Below are positions 24,259 to 32,500 of a stretch of DNA of 35,591 nt, one piece after another. The notes under the pieces were generated by a model. The model saw only the letters and a program-made list of their open reading frames with translations. It had not been told where the DNA came from and did no database searches. Every line of letters begins with the position of its first letter. Position 1 is the stretch's first letter. The DNA lies in IMG/VR virus record IMGVR_UViG_3300030098_005293, positions 1 to 35,591 of that record. One strand, 5' to 3'. The position numbers and the translations under genes are program-made. This DNA comes from a virus.

Positions 24259-25284
24259 ATGACTTTAGTAAATTGTAAAATAAGTAATTATCCATTAGGT
24301 GAACCAAACAATCAAGATCCAAGTAATGTTATGGCGTTTGGTAGTTCTGTTAATTTAAATACTTTACCTAGTCATGTTAAGTTAGTTATTAAACCGAATA
24401 ACGATAGTCTTGATGATACCGGATATTACGCGGTGAGAGCAGAAGATTTTCATATAGGTGGTAGAGAGAATTATCTAGATCAATCTTCTATAATAAGTGA
24501 TGGACCAACTGGAGCTTATTCTGATTCACCATGGTATGGCCCCATGCCCTGGTATGTATATACCACATATTATTCCTGTAGTTATTTTGGGGAAGTTGGT
24601 GGAGATCTTGCTAGTAGTCAGAGTGATATTTCTTCTTATCTAAGCGCGATGGATGTGGGACCATATGATGTTAGTCATGAATCTGGATTTTACGGTTTAG
24701 CATACTCTCCTATAAGAGTTATAAGAAATCAAGTGTCTATGGATTTATTTGGTAGTATTCCTGATACTGGAGTAGGAAGAGTGTACCATTACAGCGGATT
24801 TGATTCTTCGGTAACAAGTTTGAGTGATTACCCAAGTTGTGCGAGCGCAGGGATATGGGGAAATGTAGCACAAATGAGGCCAAATTTCTTATATGGCGTT
24901 TCTATTTACAATCCAGCATCTAGTGAACCGATTATATTTTTCGGCAACAGTTTTTGGTGGATTCAATTTATTGGCAACACAATTTCACCTAACGCGTCGG
25001 ACCCACCAACGGACGATGATGTTCAACAAAATAAAGGTTACGAGAAAACAACCAGCTGGACATACATTAATAGAATTATGATTTGTAATAGTATGGCAAA
25101 CTTGGGCGATGCACAAGACGAGGATGGTACACAGTTAGATGATAATTATCCTATAGATAACGAAGTTCACGTTTGGATTGAGTTTAAGAATAATTATATC
25201 CTTAATGCTACACCAGAAAATAATCCCGAACTATGGGATATTAAAGTGGATATAGACGGTGAAGCTAAATTTATTGAAACTTAA
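24259..25284 (+). CDS. Putative receptor-binding/tail protein, paralog B
   Basis: This 341-residue tandem paralog of the previous gene repeats 'MTLVNCKISNYPLGEP', 'GGRENYLDQ', 'QQNKGYEKTTSW', 'NEVHVWIEFK', 'PENNPE-WDIKVDIDG' almost unchanged. Between about residues 76 and 250 the two diverge through substitution and small insertions (for example 'DSPWYGPMPWYVYTTYYSC' here). 'LAYSPI' and 'GRVYHYSGFDSS' are retained. Nucleotide identity is low even in the conserved ends, so the duplication is old. Having both copies would allow a hetero-oligomeric tip or two receptor specificities, which is inference. The junction 'TAATAAATATTT' between stop and start is shared with the next junction. Confidence 0.7.
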   Translation: MTLVNCKISNYPLGEPNNQDPSNVMAFGSSVNLNTLPSHVKLVIKPNNDSLDDTGYYAVRAEDFHIGGRENYLDQSSIISDGPTGAYSDSPWYGPMPWYVYTTYYSCSYFGEVGGDLASSQSDISSYLSAMDVGPYDVSHESGFYGLAYSPIRVIRNQVSMDLFGSIPDTGVGRVYHYSGFDSSVTSLSDYPSCASAGIWGNVAQMRPNFLYGVSIYNPASSEPIIFFGNSFWWIQFIGNTISPNASDPPTDDDVQQNKGYEKTTSWTYINRIMICNSMANLGDAQDEDGTQLDDNYPIDNEVHVWIEFKNNYILNATPENNPELWDIKVDIDGEAKFIET

Positions 25285-25296
25285 TAAATATTTAAA

Positions 25297-26829
25297 ATGA
25301 AAAGAAGAATACTTAGAAATATTTATAGTACATTTGAACTGCAAGGTTTTAAATCAAATATTGGAACTGAAACTGTTACAGCGGCAACTGGATTTAAAGT
25401 TAAAAAGACAACTCATACTAATGAATATTATGACGAAAATATACCTAGTAAATATGTAATAGTTGGAAGAGTAAAGCGCAACGTACCGCAAACAATTGCT
25501 ACAATAAAAGTTGAAGCTGAAACAGATAAGTATTTTAAAAAACCACCCACATTAAATACATCTTTTGGTAACAATATAAGTTTATCAATAACTAATATTG
25601 AAAAATCAAATAGCAATATAATATCGTATACATTAAATTTAATATACGTTAACTCTAAGAGATCCTCTAAATTAGATGGATTATCGGCTTCGCTAAGATA
25701 TCAGTGTGGTGCGTTATATACGAGAGAGATTGCTATAGATAGTTTTCTTGTAGGACCAACGCAAGTTAGTGCAGATGGAGAGAGTAGACCTATAACTATA
25801 AAAGGTGATAAAGATGCTGTGTTTGCGTTGGCTATAAACGATGACGATGGTAATTCTATATTAAATTCAAGTTTAACTAATTCAACAATCGTCAATGACT
25901 ATGGTGTAGAAATACCTATAATAAAACGTAAAATTGGTAAAGGTGGTGTATATCAGTTTGTTCAGAAATTTCCAAGTATAAGTGCGGTTAATACATCGCT
26001 TAGTGCTAATGTAAGTGCTGATAGAACCGTCATTGTTAAAAATGGAACTGGTATAAAGCTTGACGACAAGGTTATAATGAAAAAAATAAATAAAGAAACT
26101 ACTGTAACTGTTAGTGAAATAAATCCTGCTGGTGGAACAGATAGTATTAATGAATTACTTTTATCTAGTAACGTAACAGCATCATCTGGGGATGGTATAT
26201 CGTTCCAAAGACAAAGAACATATACCGCAAGTTTAATACCCAGTTTAAGTTCTACTTTTGGTTCTAATATACCAACAACATACCCAACATACACATTTAA
26301 TCAATATATAGATCCAATATTGACATTAAAAGTTTCAACAGGAGAAACTTCGTTTAAAATTAACGGTGGTGCGGCTGGTGCAGAATATTATCAATATATA
26401 CAAGGTAGAGCAAACTCTACTAAACGTAGTGGAGCTAGAGGTTTATCTATTATTGATACTGCTAAAGAAAATGATTTTAACTACACCAATGCCTTTAAGG
26501 TAACATTAAGTTTAGCTGTAGTTAATACTGGTTCACATACTTTTACGGCTATTAGAAAACCTGTTTTTTCTCGCAGAATAGAGGCTGGAGATCATAATAA
26601 TAATGTCGCGGTGGGAACACCAGCAGCTGCTCAAGTGGATGGAGGATCTGACTGGACAAATACTATTCCAGGTGATAATGGTGGAACTAAAATTAGAATA
26701 AGTAATATTACAGCTGGAAGTAGTGGAGCGACAACGTTAACCATAACATATGATGTTAAAATACTGCAATATGGAAATGAAGACGTAACAATGGAATTAG
26801 ATTTAGATAAAATATTAACAGTTGGATAA
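25297..26829 (+). CDS. Putative beta-structured virion (tail) protein
   Basis: This 510-residue protein is rich in Ser, Thr, Asn and Ile with regular alternation of hydrophobic residues, pointing to stacked beta domains. Examples are 'KYVIVGRVKRNVPQTIATIK', 'SADRTVIVKNGTGIKLDDKV' and the end 'TTLTITYDVKILQYGNEDVT'. It has a basic start 'MKRRILRNIYSTFELQGFKS' but no real hydrophobic stretch, so this is not a signal peptide. An Ig-like or fibre-shaft organisation is possible; no exact domain can be named. It lies 12 bases after the paralogous pair and 10 bases before the next gene, within the tail-tip/fibre region. It is likely virion-located, function unknown. Confidence 0.62.
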   Translation: MKRRILRNIYSTFELQGFKSNIGTETVTAATGFKVKKTTHTNEYYDENIPSKYVIVGRVKRNVPQTIATIKVEAETDKYFKKPPTLNTSFGNNISLSITNIEKSNSNIISYTLNLIYVNSKRSSKLDGLSASLRYQCGALYTREIAIDSFLVGPTQVSADGESRPITIKGDKDAVFALAINDDDGNSILNSSLTNSTIVNDYGVEIPIIKRKIGKGGVYQFVQKFPSISAVNTSLSANVSADRTVIVKNGTGIKLDDKVIMKKINKETTVTVSEINPAGGTDSINELLLSSNVTASSGDGISFQRQRTYTASLIPSLSSTFGSNIPTTYPTYTFNQYIDPILTLKVSTGETSFKINGGAAGAEYYQYIQGRANSTKRSGARGLSIIDTAKENDFNYTNAFKVTLSLAVVNTGSHTFTAIRKPVFSRRIEAGDHNNNVAVGTPAAAQVDGGSDWTNTIPGDNGGTKIRISNITAGSSGATTLTITYDVKILQYGNEDVTMELDLDKILTVG

Positions 26830-26839
26830 AATATAAAAT

Positions 26840-27454
26840 ATGGATACTGCAAGTAATTTTTTAATATTAGTTTTTGGAGGAAAAAATTCGGACAATGTTA
26901 CTACCAAGGTACAACTACATCCAAATCCATCTATGCAAGTTGGGGATACGGTTTATAAAATTACATCTCCAGGAATTGTTGGGGGTATTACCACGGCAGA
27001 TAGCGGTGGTTCATCTACTCTTGTAAAAATAGGTGAAATAAAACAAATTCACGATTGGAATAATGGGAATGGAGCAGGTAGTGGAAACTATGGTAATATT
27101 AATGGTGACACGACTAGCAGCATAGCTGCAGCTATATTTCCAATTGATTTAGATGGAGATGGTAATAATGAAGTTGGAGACAGTAATGTTTATTGGTCTA
27201 ACAACTCGAATATAAGTTGGGAAGGTAATGAATTTCAAACAAGCGGGTATGGTAGCTATGCTGTTGTTATAGATAATAATTGCTGCACAAGTGTAACACT
27301 AACCACTGATGATTATTATTTTTTCGCCAAAGATAATTCCGTAAATGCATCTTCAATGACAGGATACTACGGGGAAGTGGAATTTAAAAATAATTCAACA
27401 AAGAAGGCTGAATTGTTTTCTACAGCTTGTGATATAGTAGAAAGTAGTAAATAG
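26840..27454 (+). CDS. Putative minor virion protein of unknown function
   Basis: This 204-residue beta-rich protein starts 'MDTASNFLILVFGGKNSDN' and contains 'IDLDGDGNNEVGDS' (about residues 100-113), an Asp-rich loop like Ca-binding DxDxDG repeats, and a Cys pair 'NNCCTSVTL'. It ends 'YFFAKDNSVNASSMTGYYGE', 'VEFKNNSTKKAELFSTACDI', the last part being recognisable to me from other marine phage tail-region proteins of unknown role. It closes the putative receptor/fibre block. The following 49 bases hold the second promoter-like motif, so the transcription unit may change here. No hairpin terminator is seen after it. Confidence 0.62.
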   Translation: MDTASNFLILVFGGKNSDNVTTKVQLHPNPSMQVGDTVYKITSPGIVGGITTADSGGSSTLVKIGEIKQIHDWNNGNGAGSGNYGNINGDTTSSIAAAIFPIDLDGDGNNEVGDSNVYWSNNSNISWEGNEFQTSGYGSYAVVIDNNCCTSVTLTTDDYYFFAKDNSVNASSMTGYYGEVEFKNNSTKKAELFSTACDIVESSK

Positions 27455-27464
27455 TGGTCAAAAA

Positions 27465-27481
27465 ATGTAACTATATAATAG
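27465..27481 (+). promoter_or_regulatory. Promoter-like 17-mer, copy 2 (ATGTAACTATATAATAG)
   Basis: Differs from the motif at 14259-14275 by a single base and contains a TATAAT hexamer. It lies in the 49-base gap before the ATG at 27504 (23 bases from motif end to start). Recurrence in one of the few non-coding gaps supports a phage or host sigma-factor promoter driving the internal virion genes. Confidence 0.5.
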
Positions 27482-27503
27482 AAACAATAATAAAGTAATA
27501 ATT

Positions 27504-28205
27504 ATGTCAACATCAAAATCATCACCATTTAAAATAGATCCAATAACTATTGGGGCAGTTAGTTGGGGTATTGGTGCACTCGGCACAATAATAACTGGTA
27601 TAAACTCATCTAAGAAAGCTAAAGCAGCAGCAGAGGAAGCTCAAAGAAAAGAAGAGCAAGCTAGAAGAGAGATGCAGAGGATGAAAAATATATATGCGAG
27701 TGTTGATACTAGTAATCCATACTTAAATATGGAAAATAAAATGGAAGACTTGACTATTAATCAAAAGCAAGCTGAGTTTCAAGCACAGCAATTTCAACAA
27801 AGTCAAGCAAACATCTTAGACACAATGAGAGGTGCTGCTGGTGGATCTGGTATTGCTGCTGTCGCACAGGCATTAGCACAACAAGGACAACTCGCCTCAC
27901 AACAAGCATCAGCCTCAATAGGTGCTCAAGAAGCTAGAAATCAAACGTTAAGACAACAAGAAGCTTCTAAAATACAAGCTATGCAGAGACAGGGTGAATT
28001 ACAATCTAGACAAATGCAAATGCAAAAACATGGAACGTTATTAGGTATGGCTGCGCAAGAAGCTGGCGCGTATCATGCGCAGAGAATGCAAGCCGAACAA
28101 CAGGCTAACGATGCTGCAGCTAGTGGATTTCAAGGAGTTTTAAATAGTATAACTAGTGGTGTACAAACTGCTGGTCAACTTGCCGCTAGTGGCGCATTCG
28201 GTTAA
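27504..28205 (+). CDS. Putative internal virion (ejection) protein, Ala/Gln-rich helical
   Basis: In this 233-residue protein a hydrophobic Gly-rich segment at about residues 14-34 ('IGAVSWGIGALGTIITGINS') precedes a long charged and then Gln/Ala-rich helical region ('KKAKAAAEEAQRKEEQARRE', 'MRGAAGGSGIAAVAQALAQQ', 'LQSRQMQMQKHGTLLGMAAQ'). The combination of one membrane-inserting segment and an Ala/Gln-rich amphipathic rod is common in small internal or ejection proteins of short-tailed phages that help form the DNA channel across the cell envelope. 'DTSNPYLNMENKMEDLTINQ' in the first third is a segment I recall from marine phage homologues. It is followed 14 bases later by a second helical protein. 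Confidence 0.65.
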   Translation: MSTSKSSPFKIDPITIGAVSWGIGALGTIITGINSSKKAKAAAEEAQRKEEQARREMQRMKNIYASVDTSNPYLNMENKMEDLTINQKQAEFQAQQFQQSQANILDTMRGAAGGSGIAAVAQALAQQGQLASQQASASIGAQEARNQTLRQQEASKIQAMQRQGELQSRQMQMQKHGTLLGMAAQEAGAYHAQRMQAEQQANDAAASGFQGVLNSITSGVQTAGQLAASGAFG

Positions 28206-28219
28206 AAAATTATTTATAT

Positions 28220-29563
28220 ATGAGTACTAAAGCAGATGCAGGTATATTGAGCGCATATGGAGATTATGCAAGCGAACTTTCTAAAACAATAGATTATACT
28301 ACCCCAGCGAAAGCGGTTGCACAAGGATGGAGCAATCTCGGTGGAGCTGGAATGAATTTTGCTATTATAGAGCAACAAAGAATAGAAGCGGAGAGGCGTG
28401 CAGAAGAAAAAAGAAAAAAAGAAGAACAACTCAAGAAGATAAAAGCGTGGAAACAATCTATGAAAGGTCTCCCAGCTGAAGTCCAGAAACAACAAGAAGA
28501 TCACTATTCTCAAGTGGCAGATTTAATTTATAAAGGTGAGATTACTGAAGAAGAAGCTAATCAAGATTTAGACGCAAGAACTATATCAAATGATAACATA
28601 AATGCTTTTAAAGATGAAATAGCTGAAATATATGAAGCTGAACAGAGAGATGGAGGTGTAACTGATAGTTTTAGATTAGGTAATCCTGATGATATTTATG
28701 AAAATCAAACTGAAGAAATTCTTGGTATATTTGACGGTGAAACTGAGATGATGTGGAATGACGAAACTAACACATATGGATTCATGATGAATAGTAAGGA
28801 GAAGAAAATTGAGAATGAAACAGAGATTGAAAATTTAAATGCTCAATTAAATGAACTTCACGATGAGTATGATTTCGGCGGTATCATGAGTCATGAAGAT
28901 TACATTAATCAATGGCAAGAGATAGAAAATAGAGTGGTAGAACTTAAAGATGATATAAATGACGGTAGTAAAGTGTGGACAAGTCATCATGATATTAGAG
29001 AAATGGTGATTGAAAATAGTTTTGACAAATCAATTAATAATACTATAACTAAGATTTCTAGCGACATGTATAAGATAGGCTTTAGTGGAGAGGGATTTGA
29101 TAGGGAAAGTATCCGTAACGGTATAGTTGGACAGATAATTGAAGAAGGTAGAATGAGATCGTTAAAAGAAGATCCTCATTTAAATCTTTTTGATGAAGAT
29201 GGTGAACCAAGAGTATGGAAAGATGATATGAAAGAAGCTATAGCAAAAGGACCTACTGGAGAAGGAACAACATATGAAGATTTAGGTTTAACTCCAGAGA
29301 TAATAATGGCTCTAGATCCTACACCTCCTAAAGGAGTAATAATTGGAGATGACGTAGATGTAATTTTCAATAAAATAGATAACGACGATAAGTTAAGTAG
29401 AAAGTTCTTAGCAGACTATTTCTTAAATCACTATGAGAAGCAACATCGAAAGGGTGTAAATGCTAAAAAAGCTAGAGAGAAAAAACAAGAAGAAGAGAGT
29501 AGTAGTGAAGCAGGCGGGATGACTGGAACAATAGGGCCAGATGGTTATTGGGTTCCTAACTAA
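28220..29563 (+). CDS. Putative internal virion protein, helical
   Basis: This 447-residue protein is mostly charged and helical. It has 'GWSNLGGAGMNFAIIEQQRI' near residue 40, a Lys/Glu helix ('EAERRAEEKRKKEEQLKKIK') and further long coils ('NETEIENLNAQLNELHDEYD'). An acidic C-terminal third ends in a Gly-rich tail 'GGMTGTIGPDGYWVPN'. There is no enzyme motif, cysteine or membrane segment. Between the Ala/Gln-rich protein and the giant multidomain protein, it fits the place of internal or ejected virion proteins in short-tailed phages (T7 gp14-gp16-like arrangement by position only). Function otherwise unknown. Confidence 0.65.
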   Translation: MSTKADAGILSAYGDYASELSKTIDYTTPAKAVAQGWSNLGGAGMNFAIIEQQRIEAERRAEEKRKKEEQLKKIKAWKQSMKGLPAEVQKQQEDHYSQVADLIYKGEITEEEANQDLDARTISNDNINAFKDEIAEIYEAEQRDGGVTDSFRLGNPDDIYENQTEEILGIFDGETEMMWNDETNTYGFMMNSKEKKIENETEIENLNAQLNELHDEYDFGGIMSHEDYINQWQEIENRVVELKDDINDGSKVWTSHHDIREMVIENSFDKSINNTITKISSDMYKIGFSGEGFDRESIRNGIVGQIIEEGRMRSLKEDPHLNLFDEDGEPRVWKDDMKEAIAKGPTGEGTTYEDLGLTPEIIMALDPTPPKGVIIGDDVDVIFNKIDNDDKLSRKFLADYFLNHYEKQHRKGVNAKKAREKKQEEESSSEAGGMTGTIGPDGYWVPN

Positions 29564-29597
29564 TAAATATTAACAACGGGTAACTAACGATACAGTA

Positions 29598-32500
29598 ATG
29601 ATAGAATACATATTAAATGGTCAACCTATTAAGGTTAGATTAGAAGATAGAGAATTATTTGAAAAAAATAATCCAACAGCTAAATTAAAAAGTGCCACAC
29701 AAGATGGTGCTCAAATCAATTTGCAAACCGGTAATATAAAAAAAGTCGAGCCGGGAAAGTCGCAAGGGACGAGTCAGTCCCAAAACAATCAACAACAAAT
29801 AAATACGGGATCCAATTTGGGAGATGGTTTTTTGGAATCACCAAAGAATGATTTAGAAATCAATAAAAACAAAGTAGATAGTTTAAATAATGTTATACAA
29901 AGTTTTAATTATGAAGCTAAATTAGAACAAATTGAAAAACAAATAAAAGAAATAGCAAGTGCTAATTATGAATCTGGAGATATTGATGCGCAGAACCTAA
30001 AGATAGATGATGCGAATAAAAAAATAGAAATATTAACTAAAGATTATAATAATCTATATACTGATTATTTAGATAAATATAATGAATATGATATAGCAAG
30101 AAAAAACTATAACAAATTAATAGGACAAAGCAAAGAAGAAAAAACAGAAAAACAAGAGGTTAAAAAACCTAAAATTAACTTATCAGAGGTTGGTGTTGGT
30201 TTTGCTACCAAGGGTTTAGCTGGGGTTGCTGAGGCTGTTGCAAGACCTTATTTAAAAAACAAAATACTAAGAGCTGGTGAAGGAGCTGTTTCAATGATAA
30301 ATAATTTTGTTAAAGGTTATGAAACTGGAGAAGTTGCTTGGTTAGACCCTATGATTGATGATGCTTTTCCATTTATTAAAAAAATGAAAGTAGGTGCTAA
30401 ATTATTAGAATCTAAAGGAATTGATGTGCCAGATTATCTTGGACCAATTTCACTTGATAGTCCAAGAGAAAGAAGAGAGCGATATGAATCATTTATGCTT
30501 GAAGCTATAGACAGGGGAATACCACTAGAGCAAGCTCAAAAACTAGATCCAACAAATAGAATTAAATTAGAAGGAGTACTAGATTGGTTTGATAAACACA
30601 TTTATAGGCGTGTTGATGAAAATGGAGATCCATTAGACTATATGCAATTATTTGAAAAAGCTAAATCTCCTAAAGATTATTTTGAAGCTACGGACGCGTT
30701 TGTCGATGATGTGTTCGGTGCTATGCCCTCTCTAATAGTGAGTAGAATACCCTATGGTATTGGTCCCGCTTTTATGGGTACCGGTATGTACATGGATAAC
30801 TTTGAAAGAGAACTTTATAAAAGAGGTATTAACGACGAAACAACTAGAAATCAAATTGTTAAAGATTCTTGGATAAGTGGCTCAGCTGATTTTGTTACAG
30901 AACTTTTTGGTGGTAGATTTTTAAATAAAATAATAGGGAGTGGTATTGGTAAAGAAAAAGCTAAAGACTTATTAACCCAACTACCAAAAGTTGTTGCTAA
31001 AAAATTAGGCTTTGCTGGTGTAACTGAGTTTGCGACAGAGGGTGCAGCTGGATGGTTAAATTTAAAATCTGATGAATGGTCTTATGACGAAGAGTATACT
31101 ACAAAAGAAAAATTTAGAGCATTTATAAGGGATGGATTTATTGGAATGTTTTTAGGTACTGGCGCAGCCAGCACATCTATACCTAATAAAAAAGATGTTT
31201 ACGCGTATGTGTCTCCTCAAACATTCAAACAAGATCAATTGAAGATTGAGCAAGAAATACTTGATTTAACTAGAGATGCTGATAATGCTACTGGAAAATC
31301 TAAAGATATTTTAAACAAAAAAATAAAAGATTTAAAAAATAAAAAGAAACAAAACGAGAAGAATCTTTTTGATTTCTTTGAAAATCTAACTGATAAAGAA
31401 AAACAAATATACGCCAACAATCTAGATGCACAAGGTGAACAGCTAGATATATTATTTGATAAACGACACAGTAAAAAAACAAGAGAAGAAGCTGTAAAAA
31501 AATACGACGAAGCTATAAATGCTAATAATAATTTCTTTGATGGTACTGATATTAACTACGATCCATTAGCGGAAAAATTTATAGGTACAACACTTAGAGC
31601 TAGTGAAAAAATTAGAAAAAATAAAAATTTTTTTGGTTTTAATAAAAGCAATTTAGATATAGAATATGTTGAGTCAGACGCTAGATTAAAAGAATTGTCT
31701 GAACAACTTCCCGGATTTGAAGAATCTGATGGATTATTTTTTGAACAAGAGGATGGTAAAAATAAAATATATATAAATACTAAGGTAGCATCCATGACTG
31801 GACAAACTAATGTTTTAGGTCATGAGTATTTACATGCTATTGTTTCAAATGCTTTTAGTGAGGGTATTGGTGCTAGTAATTTAAAGGGTTCTGTAACTTC
31901 ATTTAAAGAGTATTTAATTAAAACTGGTAATGAAGATTTAGTAAATAGAATAGAAAGAAGATTAGCTAGACAATATGGGGGACGTAATGCTGAAGGTGAA
32001 ATAATAAGAGATGATCATGGCTTGGTTAAAACTGAAAGATTAAAGGATCAAGAAGAATACTTTAATATATTTTCTGATATAATAAGTAAAGAAAAAATTG
32101 AAGCTGTTGAATCCAAATCAGCTGGAATTAAAAACTCTTTTAGAGCTTTAAAGAGAGGTTTTGGTTTTGGTGAAGTGGACTTTCAAAGTGGTCAGGAAGT
32201 ATTTGACTTCTTAGTTGATTACAACACTAACATGCGCAGAGCTAGTTTACTAGGAACGCTGACATCGAAGGGTATAGCTAAGGTTAGTTTAAAAGGTCTT
32301 GAAGCTCAAATAGACGAGCAAGGAAAAAGTGATGTTATAAAAGATGATACGAAAACAACAAAACCAAAAACTAAAGTAACTTCTAAAGCTGATAGAATTA
32401 AAGCTTTAGATAAAACTTTATCAAAAAAAGATAGAGCTTTTGTTGACCTTATGAGAAAGAAGGGTAAGAGTGAGAAAATGATTAATCAGAAAATAAAAGA

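Noticed and set aside
23213-25284. Diversity-generating retroelement acting on the duplicated tail proteins
   Set aside because: No reverse transcriptase gene and no template/variable repeat with adenine-specific changes is visible in the window; differences between the copies are spread over all bases.
25962-26294. 110-residue open frame on the minus strand
   Set aside because: Lies wholly within the 510-residue structural-type gene; hydrophobic character is a by-product of reading Thr/Ser/Asn codons in reverse.
456-27454. Stop-codon reassignment as in some crAss-like phages
   Set aside because: TAG, TGA and TAA all occur as final stops at normal gene junctions, and long genes contain no in-frame stops.
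28214-28513. 99-residue Phe/Leu-rich minus-strand frame resembling a membrane protein
   Set aside because: It is the antisense of a Lys/Glu-rich coiled coil (AAG/GAA read as CTT/TTC) and has no leader or partner gene.
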